From the NCBI GenBank assembly GCA_905214625.1, contig CAJMMQ010000003.1:68418-132417 (forward strand): a DNA stretch of 64,000 bases. The letters run 5' to 3'. Position 1 is the stretch's first letter. Every line of letters starts with the position of its first letter. Of the stretch, positions 52,596 to 61,129 are shown piece by piece. Both the position numbers and the translations under genes were made by a program. Origin of the DNA: an uncultured bacterium (GTDB taxonomy: Bacteria; Bacteroidota; Bacteroidia; Bacteroidales; Bacteroidaceae). Below the pieces are notes generated by a model. The model did no database searches and was not told the origin of the DNA. It worked only from the letters and a program-made list of their open reading frames with translations.

Positions 52596-53228
52596 TTATT
52601 TCTTCCAGTTAGCCGGGTCCTTGCGCCACTCGTGCAGCAGCTCTACGTCTGCCTCTGAAATATAACCGGTTTCAACTGCCTCGGCCACTACGTGCTCATA
52701 GTCGGTAAGCGTAACCAGCTTTACGCCTGCATCCTCGAACGCCTTCTGCGCAACGGGGAATCCGTAGGTGTAAGAAGCCACCATGCCTACCACCTCGACG
52801 CCGGCCTGGCGCAGAGCCTCAACAGCCTTCAGGCTGCTTCCGCCCGTAGATATAAGGTCTTCAACGACAACCACCTTTGCGCCTTCGGGCAGCTCACCCT
52901 CAATGAGGTTGCCCATGCCGTGGTCTTTAGCCTTGCTGCGGACATAAACAAACGGCAAACCAAGAGCGTCGGCCACGAGCGCTCCCTGAGCTATGGCTCC
53001 TGTGGCAACGCCGGCTACGGCATCGGCCTGCGGGAAATGCTCAAGCACCGCATGAACAAGCTCTAGCTTCACATAACTGCGCAGGGCAGGATACGACAGG
53101 GCCTTGCGGTTGTCGCAATAGAAAGGCGACTTCCATCCCGAAGCCCATGTGAACGGATTGTTTGGCTGAAGCTTTATAGCCTTAATCTTCAGCAGCTTTG
53201 ACGCGAATGCTTTTTTCAGTGTGTCCAT
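52596..53228 (-). CDS. pyrE: Orotate phosphoribosyltransferase
   Basis: Makes orotidine 5'-monophosphate from orotate and PRPP in pyrimidine synthesis, cytoplasmic. It is 210 residues: SGWKSPFYCDNRKALSYP (orotate site, KxxxYFD-type region), VAGVATGAIAQGALVADALG, VRSKAKDHGMGNLIEGELPE (catalytic flexible loop) and the PRPP motif VVVVEDLISTGGSSLKAVE. The ATG at 53228 is chosen over an in-frame start 54 bases upstream. It has a consensus promoter (53326-53357) that probably serves the minus-strand run down to 50049. Confidence 0.95.
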   Translation of the reverse strand: MDTLKKAFASKLLKIKAIKLQPNNPFTWASGWKSPFYCDNRKALSYPALRSYVKLELVHAVLEHFPQADAVAGVATGAIAQGALVADALGLPFVYVRSKAKDHGMGNLIEGELPEGAKVVVVEDLISTGGSSLKAVEALRQAGVEVVGMVASYTYGFPVAQKAFEDAGVKLVTLTDYEHVVAEAVETGYISEADVELLHEWRKDPANWKK

Positions 53229-53325
53229 ATCTGTATTGTTTTTACTGTTTTTAATTATGCCGTGCGCCCCGGTCTGTGCCATGCCTTGTTTAACGGCATA
53301 TCAGGCGCGCCGCCTTTTCATTCTG

Positions 53326-53357
53326 CAAAGTTACGTTTTTTTGGGTGCAAAACCAAA
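53326..53357 (-). promoter_or_regulatory. pyrE promoter
   Basis: Minus strand: TTTG (53357-53354), 20 bases, TAACTTTG (53333-53326), about 98 bases before the pyrE ATG. The long leader could hold control elements, but none is recognised. Confidence 0.75.
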
Positions 53358-53500
53358 TTATCCTGCTATTTTTGCCCTAAACGTGCGCCCCGCACCTGTG
53401 TTATGCCGCAGATACAGCGGCATGCCGAACGATGGCTGAAAGGTATTTAAGCGCAGCGTTTCCATTTTCTTTTATAACGGTCTGATATTCAATGCGTTGC

Positions 53501-53588
53501 AAAAGGCCATATTTCAGGCTCTAAAAGGCCATGTTTTGCAGGCTAAAAGGTGGCCTTTTGCAATGCGAAAGGACGTCTTTCAGAAAAT
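53501..53588 (+). repeat. Four-unit 22-bp periodic element, copy R3
   Basis: Units start at 53501 (AAAAGGCCATATTTCAGG), 53523 (AAAAGGCCATGTTTTGCA), 53545 (AAAAGGTGGCCTTTTGCA) and 53567 (GAAAGGACGTCTTTCAG), exactly 22 bp apart. This is the most regular copy of the family. Confidence 0.85.
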
Positions 53589-53638
53589 GCCCAATATACT
53601 GTCGCCTTACGGCATGTCGCGGCATGGGTATTACAGGC

Positions 53639-53672
53639 ACATAGTACACCCGACACACGGACATAGTACACC
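53639..53672 (+). promoter_or_regulatory. Two direct ACATAGTACACC half-sites
   Basis: ACATAGTACACC occurs at 53639-53650 and 53661-53672, 22 bp apart. Each contains TAGTACAC, the right half of the dyad at 53881-53904. They may be auxiliary sites for the same GntR-type regulator. Confidence 0.4.
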
Positions 53673-53847
53673 TCATACACCTTATTATATATCGTATCTC
53701 ACGGTATGTCCGCATGCCTAAGTATAGCCACAATGCATTTGCAAACAGTGGTTTTCTTAAAATATGTTTATATACGTACAATTTCCGACAGACAGCAGTA
53801 AACAAATGTTAAAATTTGCGCTTTGATTGCATTTTCTTGCCCAAATG

Positions 53848-53904
53848 TTTGGAAGTTATGTTTAATTGGCCTACATTTGCAGTGTACTAATAAACTAGTA
53901 CACT
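53848..53904 (+). promoter_or_regulatory. ABC-operon promoter with GntR(YtrA)-type operator
   Basis: TTTG (53848-53851), 20 bases, TACATTTG (53872-53879) is immediately followed by AGTGTACTA-ATAAAC-TAGTACACT (53881-53904), a perfect 9-bp dyad covering the transcription start. The pattern AGTGTA-N12-TACACT is close to the published YtrA operator of Bacillus (AGTGTA-N13-AACACT, from memory). The YtrA-type GntR gene at 57069 is in the operon it would control, so autorepression is likely. Confidence 0.75.
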
Positions 53905-53955
53905 ATAAGACATTAACAGACAAACAATTATTGACAATTAAAGACATTAACAATT

Positions 53956-54441
53956 ATGAGTACAATTATCACAACAGCAACAATCATGGCGATGTATCTT
54001 AACGCCGCCGGAAGCGCCAACTCGCAATATGCATATAACGCCGACATTGAGAACGGACATGTAAAGACAATGTATGTAATGAACAAGAGCGGCAAAAGCC
54101 TCAGCGGAAAGCTGAAATACAGCTACACTTACGACGCCGCAGGACGGCTTACGGCCAAGACGGCAAGCCGCTACAACAGTCTGACGGGCAAGTATGTACC
54201 TGCCTTCCGCCTCGACTTCAGCTATACGGCCGACGGATATGCCGTTGAAAGATGCACATGGAACAGCCGCAGCAAGAGTTTCAACCGCCCTGACAGCCGC
54301 ACCGAATACCGCCATGAAATGAGTAATGCGATGGCCGTTACAAACTATGAATGGAGCAATGCCGAGGGCAAGATGCTTGCCGTGGACAACATGCTGGTGA
54401 TGACACAGACCGGCGGATATCTGCTGGCAGAACAGCTTTAA
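53956..54441 (+). CDS. DUF3836-like exported protein, 161 aa
   Basis: A small exported protein: N-terminal hydrophobic segment (TIITTATIMAMYLNAAGSANS), then antiparallel-strand repeats of the DUF3836 type (KLKYSYTYDAAGRLTAKTASRY; RLDFSYTADGYAVERCTWNS; YEWSNAEGKMLAVDN) that recall a YD-repeat-like sheet. The function is unknown. It is the first gene after the GntR-type operator and 107 bp upstream of the ABC ATPase, so it is probably controlled with the transporter. Confidence 0.8.
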   Translation: MSTIITTATIMAMYLNAAGSANSQYAYNADIENGHVKTMYVMNKSGKSLSGKLKYSYTYDAAGRLTAKTASRYNSLTGKYVPAFRLDFSYTADGYAVERCTWNSRSKSFNRPDSRTEYRHEMSNAMAVTNYEWSNAEGKMLAVDNMLVMTQTGGYLLAEQL

Positions 54442-54548
54442 AAGGAACGCGCAGCCGCATCAGCCGCAGCCCATACGGCACACATCGCTCTCATCACTCC
54501 CATCTCTCCCATTAACAACAAACAACCCATAAAATAAAACGAAACAAT

Positions 54549-55376
54549 ATGATAGAAATAAGCAACCTTAAATACAAATATGCAGGCGCAAAACAGTATG
54601 TGTTCAACGACTTCTGCCTGTCTCTCAGCGAGAACAACATCTACGGACTGCTCGGCAAGAACGGCATGGGCAAGTCTACCCTGCTCTACCTCATCAGCGG
54701 ACTGTTGCGCAAGGAGCAAGGCTCTATAACCATAGACGGCATCGAGACCGACCGCCACGACCCTGCCGTGCTGAGCGAGATATTCCTCGTGCCCGAGGAG
54801 TTTGAGCTGATGCCGATGAGCCTCGACGCCTATGTCAAGATGAACGAGCCGTTCTATCCGCGCTTCAGCCGCGAGGTGCTCAACAGCTGTCTGAACGACT
54901 TTGAGCTTACGCCAGACATCAACCTGAAGGAGCTGTCTATGGGACAGAAGAAGAAGGTGTACATGAGCTTCGCCCTGGCTGCCAACACCAAGCTGCTGCT
55001 TATGGACGAGCCTACCAACGGATTAGACATTCCGTCGAAGAGCCAGTTCCGCAAGGTGGTGGCAAACAACATGAGCGACGACCGCACCATGATAATATCA
55101 ACCCATCAGGTGCACGACGTTGAGTCGCTGCTCGACCACATCATGATACTCGACCACTCTGAGCTGCTGCTCAACGAGTCGGTGGCCGACATCTGCAGCA
55201 AATACAGCTTTGAGTTCCGCTCAATGGGCGAGCCGGCCGACGACGTTATCTACGCCGAGCCGTCGCTGCAGGGCAACGCCGTGATAACACGCAGACGCGA
55301 GGACGAAGAAGAGACACAACTCAACCTCGAGCTGCTCTTCAACGCCGTAACAAAGAAGCTGCTGCCGCGCGAATAA
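54549..55376 (+). CDS. ABC transporter ATPase, YtrB-like
   Basis: The ATP-hydrolysing subunit of an exporter-type ABC system. Walker A is GLLGKNGMGKSTLL (residues about 35-48), the signature is LSMGQKKKV and Walker B LLLMDEPTNGLD, with the H-loop in STHQVHD. The C-terminal 60 residues are an extra domain. The 275-residue protein resembles YtrB/BcrA-type ATPases that pair with two separate permeases and a GntR regulator, exactly what follows here. The substrate is unknown; relatives answer cell-envelope stress or peptide antibiotics. Confidence 0.92.
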   Translation: MIEISNLKYKYAGAKQYVFNDFCLSLSENNIYGLLGKNGMGKSTLLYLISGLLRKEQGSITIDGIETDRHDPAVLSEIFLVPEEFELMPMSLDAYVKMNEPFYPRFSREVLNSCLNDFELTPDINLKELSMGQKKKVYMSFALAANTKLLLMDEPTNGLDIPSKSQFRKVVANNMSDDRTMIISTHQVHDVESLLDHIMILDHSELLLNESVADICSKYSFEFRSMGEPADDVIYAEPSLQGNAVITRRREDEEETQLNLELLFNAVTKKLLPRE

Positions 55377-55429
55377 CAGCCGATGCAGCACAAGACACAC
55401 ATAGAATATAAGATTAAAAACGATTCAAG

Positions 55430-56263
55430 ATGAACAACTTTAATACAAAACGATTCATACAGACGCTCAAATGGTCGGCTCAGGCCACCAAGAAAGAGAT
55501 AACGACCATAGCCGGATGCATGTTCTTTCTATACCTCATGCCGTTCATAATGTCGGTTATAGGCACACATGGCGAGCCCGACATCGTGGTAGACTCAAGC
55601 ATACACAACGCCACCATAGCCTGCACGTTCTTCTTCGGGGTGTACACAATGATCAGCGGATGCTGGATTATGAACAACATGAAGACCAAGGAGCAGCGCA
55701 TAACGTTCAAGATGCTGCCGGCATCCGACCTCGAGAAGTTTATCATCCGCGTACTCTACATCACGGTGGTATGGGTTCTTGTCGGCACCGTAACATTCTG
55801 TCTTGCCGACCTCTGCCACATGCTGATATGCCTCATATCAGGCTCTCACGGAGCCTACAGCACCATACCCGAAGTGCTCAACATGTGGTTTGGCCCCTCA
55901 AATACACACTCAATGCGCATGACAGCCTGGGGGATAAACTTTTTTGCAGGCGTTATGGCTGTCAATGCATGGGCATTCTGGGCTCACTCGTTCTACGTGT
56001 TGGGCGGAGCTTTCTTCCGTCGCCGCCAGTTTATACTTACCTCATGCGCTCACTTCGCGCTCGGCATACTGTCATTGATAATAATATCCTATATTCCTAA
56101 GGAAAGCATCTTTCTGTCAGTCGAGAAGAGCCAGAATCTCGTGAACACCATTGCTTATGTTTATACGGCCGTCGCCATAATGGTTGGTCTGCTCAACTGG
56201 TGGCTGACCTACAGGCTGTTCAAGCGCTCGCAAGTTATCAACAATAAATGGATCAATCTATGA
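55430..56263 (+). CDS. ABC permease-like membrane protein (paralogue 1)
   Basis: A 277-residue protein with six likely helices (AGCMFFLYLMPFIMSVIG, IACTFFFGVYTMISGCWIM, VLYITVVWVLVGTVTFCLADL, MAVNAWAFWAHSFYVLGGAF, LGILSLIIISYIP and YVYTAVAIMVGLLNWWLTY). MKTKEQRITFKMLPASDLEKFI after helix 2 is shared almost word for word with the next gene, so the two arose by duplication. They probably form a heterodimeric channel with the upstream ATPase. The stop overlaps the next ATG as ATGA. Confidence 0.85.
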   Translation: MNNFNTKRFIQTLKWSAQATKKEITTIAGCMFFLYLMPFIMSVIGTHGEPDIVVDSSIHNATIACTFFFGVYTMISGCWIMNNMKTKEQRITFKMLPASDLEKFIIRVLYITVVWVLVGTVTFCLADLCHMLICLISGSHGAYSTIPEVLNMWFGPSNTHSMRMTAWGINFFAGVMAVNAWAFWAHSFYVLGGAFFRRRQFILTSCAHFALGILSLIIISYIPKESIFLSVEKSQNLVNTIAYVYTAVAIMVGLLNWWLTYRLFKRSQVINNKWINL

Positions 56264-57072
56264 GCAAATTCAACTATAGCCGTTTCGGCACAACATTCAG
56301 ATGGACTGAGCGATACTCACGCAATACAATGATAAAAGTGTTGTTCCTTGCGCTCGCTGTATATCTGTTCATTCTTCTGACAAACACCATCACGGCAAGC
56401 TACAAAGGCATGTCGGACGACATGCAGCAGCTGACGCTGCTAAGGGCAATAAGAAGCTGCGGCATGGCCTACTTCATCTGGGTTGTCATCAGCGGTACAT
56501 GGTTTTGCCCGAACATCAAGACCAAGCAACAGCGCATAACGATAAAGATGCTGCCGGCGACAAACCTTGAGAAGTTTCTCTCTCACATTGCCTGGCTCGC
56601 CATGCAGCTTATAGGCATGGCCCTGATATTCTGCCTTGCCGACGTGATACGCGTGGCGCTGTTCGCCGCATTGGGGCTCGACTGGATACAATGGGGCATC
56701 CCTGTGTTCTTCGACATGAGCGGCGTGGCCGGCGACATGTATATCCTTGGCGTCAAGTCGGCAGCCGTCTATGCGGCAGGTGTGGCATGGCTGCTGTGGG
56801 CACAGTCGCTATATGCTCTCGGAAACATATTGTTAAACCGCTACAATGGTGTCATCGTCTCAGCCATACACGTCATACTCATCGTTGCACTGGTATGGAT
56901 TGTAGCCAAATCCAACAGCGGTACGGCAACAACAGATATTACAATGACGGCAGAAGCGGCGGCATATACAGCAATGACGGCATTCGCCCTATTGGGCATA
57001 TTCAACTGGGTTATGGCCTACAGGCTATACAGCCGCATGCAGGTGATAAACAACAAACTGATTAATTTATGA
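56260..57072 (+). CDS. ABC permease-like membrane protein (paralogue 2)
   Basis: A 270-residue, six-helix paralogue of the preceding gene. Shared landmarks are IKTKQQRITIKMLPATNLEKFL and the C-terminal RLYSRMQVINNKLINL, against RLFKRSQVINNKWINL. The ATG at 56260 overlaps the upstream stop (ATGA) and is chosen over an ATG 12 bases earlier. The stop overlaps the GntR start in the same way, so all three are translationally coupled. Confidence 0.85.
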   Translation: MSKFNYSRFGTTFRWTERYSRNTMIKVLFLALAVYLFILLTNTITASYKGMSDDMQQLTLLRAIRSCGMAYFIWVVISGTWFCPNIKTKQQRITIKMLPATNLEKFLSHIAWLAMQLIGMALIFCLADVIRVALFAALGLDWIQWGIPVFFDMSGVAGDMYILGVKSAAVYAAGVAWLLWAQSLYALGNILLNRYNGVIVSAIHVILIVALVWIVAKSNSGTATTDITMTAEAAAYTAMTAFALLGIFNWVMAYRLYSRMQVINNKLINL

Positions 57073-57425
57073 AGTTCAACAACGACAAAGCCATATACGT
57101 ACAGATAGCAGACCGCCTTTGCGACGAGATTCTGACCGGTAAGTATAACGACGACGAGCGCATTCCGAGCGTACGCGAATATGCCGTGCTGCTCGAGGTG
57201 AACACCAACACCGCCGTAAAGTCGTATGACCTTCTGGCATCCGCCGGCATAATATACAACAGGCGAGGCCTGGGCTACTTTGTAACGAAGGGAGCCAAGG
57301 ACATGATTCTGAAGGAAAGGCGCGAGCAGTTTATGGAAGAAAAACTGCCTGAGCTGTTCCGCAACATGGAGATGCTCGGCATAACAATAGACGACATCAG
57401 CAAAGCATGGGATAAAAGAAACTGA
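57069..57425 (+). CDS. GntR-family regulator, YtrA subfamily
   Basis: A 118-residue regulator with an N-terminal winged HTH of GntR type (IYVQIADRLCDEILTGKYND, RIPSVREYAVLLEVNTNTAV, GIIYNRRGLGYFVTKGA) and a short helical tail instead of a ligand domain, as in YtrA proteins. Such repressors often control ABC operons of envelope stress. It overlaps the second permease gene by 4 bases. The dyad at 53881-53904 is the likely operator. Confidence 0.9.
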   Translation: MKFNNDKAIYVQIADRLCDEILTGKYNDDERIPSVREYAVLLEVNTNTAVKSYDLLASAGIIYNRRGLGYFVTKGAKDMILKERREQFMEEKLPELFRNMEMLGITIDDISKAWDKRN

Positions 57426-57634
57426 CAAACATAGTGCATGCCACGGCAAGCGTCAGGCGTACAGGCCGCCGGGAACAAAACTACCGCCACCCTCTCTCTA
57501 ACCACTGATAAGCCATACATGACGATACCGCCGACACCTGTACACGCTTGCCGGAGCATGGCATGAAGAAAAAAATTGCTCATGACGCAACATTTTACAG
57601 CTTCACTACGTCTAATAATATAAAAGGAAAAACA

Positions 57635-58354
57635 ATGATACATCTGAAAGACATAAACAAGACATACAACAACGGACAGCCGCTGCACGTGCTCAAGGGC
57701 ATAAACCTCGACATAGAGCAGGGCGAGTTTGTGTCTATCATGGGCGCGTCGGGCTCAGGCAAGTCCACGCTGCTCAACATTCTGGGCATTCTCGACAACT
57801 ACGACTCGGGCGAATACACACTGGCCGGCACGCTGATAAAAGACCTGTCGGAGACGCGCGCCGCCGAATACCGCAACCGCATGATAGGTTTCATCTTCCA
57901 GTCGTTCAACCTCATAGCCTTCAAGACTGCCGTAGAGAACGTAGAGCTGCCGCTGTTCTATCAGGGCGTGCGCCGCAAGCAGCGTCATCGCATGGCCATG
58001 GAGTATCTCGAAAGGCTCGGACTGGAGCAGTGGGCGAACCACTATCCCAACGAGATGTCGGGCGGACAGAAGCAGCGCGTGGCCATAGCAAGGGCGCTGA
58101 TAACCAAACCGCAGATTATTCTTGCCGACGAACCTACCGGCGCGCTCGACTCTAAGACCAGCGTGGAGGTGATGAAACTGCTAAAGAAGCTCAACGAGGA
58201 CGACGGCATGACCATTGTTGTGGTTACGCACGAGAGCGGCGTTGCCAACGAAACCAACAAGATTGTGCACATAAAGGACGGCCTGATAGGCAACATTGAG
58301 ACCAACTTCGACCATAAGGCTTCGCCGTTCGGCATAGACGGAATGATGAAGTAA
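57635..58354 (+). CDS. MacB/LolD-type ABC ATPase, 239 aa
   Basis: The ATPase subunit of a MacAB-type exporter. Walker A is GASGSGKSTLLNILG, the signature MSGGQKQRVAIARAL and Walker B ILADEPTGALD, with a GFIFQSFNLI Q-loop. These are the standard features of MacB/LolD/FtsE-like ATPases. In Proteobacteria the ATPase is fused to the MacB permease; here it is separate and followed by two permease genes. The ATG at 57635 begins the domain; 29 upstream in-frame residues are rejected. It lies 209 bp after the GntR gene with no clear promoter between. Confidence 0.93.
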   Translation: MIHLKDINKTYNNGQPLHVLKGINLDIEQGEFVSIMGASGSGKSTLLNILGILDNYDSGEYTLAGTLIKDLSETRAAEYRNRMIGFIFQSFNLIAFKTAVENVELPLFYQGVRRKQRHRMAMEYLERLGLEQWANHYPNEMSGGQKQRVAIARALITKPQIILADEPTGALDSKTSVEVMKLLKKLNEDDGMTIVVVTHESGVANETNKIVHIKDGLIGNIETNFDHKASPFGIDGMMK

Positions 58355-58429
58355 CATGGCGCAATGCGTTCAATATGGTGGCCGAAAAGCTGCCTGACAT
58401 TATAATGAAAAACATTCAACGACAACAAC

Positions 58430-59689
58430 ATGAGAGACGTTTTAGCTGAGATATGGAGCACCGTAAGGCGCAACAAGCTGCGCACCGCGCTGACAGGCTT
58501 TGCCGTGGCGTGGGGCATCTTCATGATTATCTTCCTGCTCGGAGCCGGTAACGGACTTATCAACGCCCAGAAAATACAGAGCGACAGGTTTCTCGATAAC
58601 TCGATGATGGTGGGCGCGGGTTATACGTCGAAGGCTTACGACGGTCTGAAAGAGGGCCGGCGCATAACCCTCAACGACAAGGACAAGAATCTGACCGACC
58701 AAAGTTACAAGCAATATATTGAGGACACGGGAGCCGAGCTGCAGCAAAGCGGCATAACGCTTACCAAGGAAGCCAACTACGTTAGCGTAACCCTGTCGGG
58801 CGTTTACCCAAACGAGGTGAAGATAAACAAGAAGGAGATGCTCTACGGCAGGTTTATCAACCAGATTGACATAGAGCAGTCGCGCAAGTCGCTCGTGCTC
58901 AGTGAGGACGACGCAAAAGAGCTTCTGCCCGGTGACGTGAGCAATCTCGTAGGCCAGTATGTCAACGTTGGCGACATGGCTTTTCGCGTGGTGGGCATCT
59001 ACGAGGCAGACAAGAGCGGCATGAATAGGAGTTCGTTCATCCCGTTCACCACCTTCCGCACCATCTACAACAAGGGCGACGAGGTAGGTAACATTGTTTT
59101 CTCGTTCCACGGACTTGAGACCGAGAAGGACAACGAGGAGTTTGAGACTCAATACAGGGCACGCATCAACGGCAACCACCGTGCCGCTCCCGACGACGAA
59201 GGTGCCGTGTGGATATGGAACCGCTTCACACAGAACATGCAGATGAACAAGGGCATTGGCATAATACAGACCGCCCTGTGGATAATAGGTCTGTTCACGC
59301 TGCTCAGCGGCATCGTAGGCGTGAGCAACATCATGCTGATAACAGTGAAAGAGCGCACCCGCGAGTTCGGCATACGCAAGGCCATCGGAGCCAAGCCGTT
59401 GTCTATCCTACGCCTTATCATAACCGAGAGCATCATCATCACAACCTTCTTCGGCTATGTAGGCATGGTACTCGGAGTGGCTGCCAACGCATATATGGAC
59501 GCAACGATAGGCCGTATGAAGGTTGACAGCGGACTGTTTGAAGCCACTATATTCTATAATCCCACTGTCGGCATCGGTGTATGTGTGTCGGCTACGGTTG
59601 TTATGATTGTTGCCGGAACGCTTGCCGGACTGATTCCTGCACGCAAGGCAGCCAAGATAAGACCTATCGAGGCGCTGAGAGCGGAATAA
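58430..59689 (+). CDS. MacB-type permease (FtsX domain), copy 1
   Basis: A 419-residue permease. It has an N-terminal helix (LRTALTGFAVAWGIFMIIFLLGAG), a MacB periplasmic core domain (about 45-270), and three C-terminal helices of the FtsX fold (IIQTALWIIGLFTLLSGIVGVSNIML; IIITTFFGYVGMVLGVAANA; VGIGVCVSATVVMIVAGTLAGLIPARKAAKIRPIEALR). The cytoplasmic loop ERTREFGIRKAIGAKP contacts the ATPase. It probably dimerises with the next permease. Confidence 0.92.
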   Translation: MRDVLAEIWSTVRRNKLRTALTGFAVAWGIFMIIFLLGAGNGLINAQKIQSDRFLDNSMMVGAGYTSKAYDGLKEGRRITLNDKDKNLTDQSYKQYIEDTGAELQQSGITLTKEANYVSVTLSGVYPNEVKINKKEMLYGRFINQIDIEQSRKSLVLSEDDAKELLPGDVSNLVGQYVNVGDMAFRVVGIYEADKSGMNRSSFIPFTTFRTIYNKGDEVGNIVFSFHGLETEKDNEEFETQYRARINGNHRAAPDDEGAVWIWNRFTQNMQMNKGIGIIQTALWIIGLFTLLSGIVGVSNIMLITVKERTREFGIRKAIGAKPLSILRLIITESIIITTFFGYVGMVLGVAANAYMDATIGRMKVDSGLFEATIFYNPTVGIGVCVSATVVMIVAGTLAGLIPARKAAKIRPIEALRAE

Positions 59690-59795
59690 GTTTTTTAATT
59701 CATAATTCACAATTCATAATGCATAATTGGGGATGAATGAAAACCGCAAAAGCAAGTTTTCTTAATTCTTAATTCATAATTCTTAATTAGAAAAG

Positions 59796-61040
59796 ATGAG
59801 ATTTGACATAGACCGTTACCGCGAGATTCTCGACACGCTTACGAGAAACAAGAGCCGCAGCTTCCTTACCGGATTCGGCGTGTTCTGGGGCGTGTTCATG
59901 CTTGTGTCGCTTCTCGGAGGAGGACAAGGACTGAAAGAGTTGCTGCAGAAAAACTTTGAAGGCTTTGCCACCAACTCGGCGATAATATGGGCACAGCCCA
60001 CCACCAAGCCTTATGCCGGATTCCGCAAAGGGCGCCAGTGGAGCATGGTTTACAAAGATGTGGAGCGCCTCAAACAGCAGGTGCCCGAACTCGACGTGGT
60101 TTCGCCCGTGCTGTCCCACTGGGGCGGAAGCGCCACTCATGACGACAAAAAGTCGTCGTGCTCAATGAAAGGACTGCTGCCCAACTATCAGGAGGTGGAG
60201 ACTCCCAAGATGTTTTACGGACGCTACCTCAACGACATGGACATAAAGCAGAACCGCAAGGTGTGCGTAATAGGCAAGAAGGTGTATAAAGACCTGTTTC
60301 CGGGAGGCGGAGACCCTTGCGGAAAAATGGTCTGCGTAGACAAGATATACTATAATGTGGTGGGCGTAGACTACAGTTCGGGCAATATGCACATCAACGG
60401 ACGCACGGAAGAGACCGTAGTGGTGCCGCTCTCACTGATGCAGAAAGCCTATAACCTTGGCGACAGCGTCCACATGATATGCGTTACGGCAAAGCCGGGC
60501 ATAACAATGAGCAGCATATCCGACAATATGAGGAGCGTGATAGCGCATGCACACCAGATTGACCCGTCGGACGAAAAGGGCATCATGGTATTCAACACCG
60601 AAGTGATGTTCGGCATGCTCGACAATCTTTTCAGCGGCGTAAACTTCCTAATACTGCTCGTCGGCATAGGCACCTTGCTGGCCGGAGCCATAGGCGTTAG
60701 CAACATCATGATGGTTACGGTGCGCGAACGCACCACCGAAATAGGCATAAGGCGTGCAATAGGAGCCACGCCGCGCAACATTCTCGGACAGATAATAACC
60801 GAGAGCGTAATACTTACGGCCGTGGCCGGTATGAGCGGCATACTCTTCTCCGTGATAATTCTCGAAATGCTTGAGCTGGGCAACACCACAGACGGAATAG
60901 TCAGCGCCCACTTCCAGGTTGAGTTCTGGACAGCCATAGGCGCCATAGTCCTGATAAGCATCCTCGGCGTGCTGGCCGGACTTGCTCCTGCCGCAAGGGC
61001 AATGAGCATAAAGCCGGTAGATGCTATGAGAGACGAATAG
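59796..61040 (+). CDS. MacB-type permease (FtsX domain), copy 2
   Basis: A 414-residue paralogue of the preceding protein with the same layout (SFLTGFGVFWGVFMLVSLLGGG; ERTTEIGIRRAIGATPRNIL; ILGVLAGLAPAARAMSIKPVDAMRDE). The two are clearly distinct, so the exporter is probably a heterodimer like LolCE. The 106-bp gap to copy 1 contains AATTCATAATT-type short repeats that resemble other intergenic sequence here, and no promoter. Confidence 0.92.
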   Translation: MRFDIDRYREILDTLTRNKSRSFLTGFGVFWGVFMLVSLLGGGQGLKELLQKNFEGFATNSAIIWAQPTTKPYAGFRKGRQWSMVYKDVERLKQQVPELDVVSPVLSHWGGSATHDDKKSSCSMKGLLPNYQEVETPKMFYGRYLNDMDIKQNRKVCVIGKKVYKDLFPGGGDPCGKMVCVDKIYYNVVGVDYSSGNMHINGRTEETVVVPLSLMQKAYNLGDSVHMICVTAKPGITMSSISDNMRSVIAHAHQIDPSDEKGIMVFNTEVMFGMLDNLFSGVNFLILLVGIGTLLAGAIGVSNIMMVTVRERTTEIGIRRAIGATPRNILGQIITESVILTAVAGMSGILFSVIILEMLELGNTTDGIVSAHFQVEFWTAIGAIVLISILGVLAGLAPAARAMSIKPVDAMRDE

Positions 61041-61129
61041 GAATACACGGCAGCCATTATTTCGGGCCATGCCGCATCAAGATAAATCACAGATAAACAA
61101 GAAACAAATAATTTTTAACCATACTGAAA

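Larger units (their letters stand above)
53229..53955. other. 727-bp divergent intergenic region
   Basis: It contains the pyrE promoter (53326-53357), a four-unit 22-bp periodic element (53501-53588), two direct ACATAGTACACC half-sites (53639-53650 and 53661-53672), and the promoter and GntR-type dyad of the ABC operon (53848-53904). Short open frames at 53221-53450 and 53497-53805 cover repeat and promoter DNA and are not genes. Confidence 0.7.

Noticed and set aside
59690..59795. AATTCATAATT-type short repeats between the two MacB permease genes, considered as a mobile-element footprint
   Set aside because: They are short, A+T-rich and similar to common intergenic sequence elsewhere in the window (for example near 29640), with no inverted ends or target duplication.
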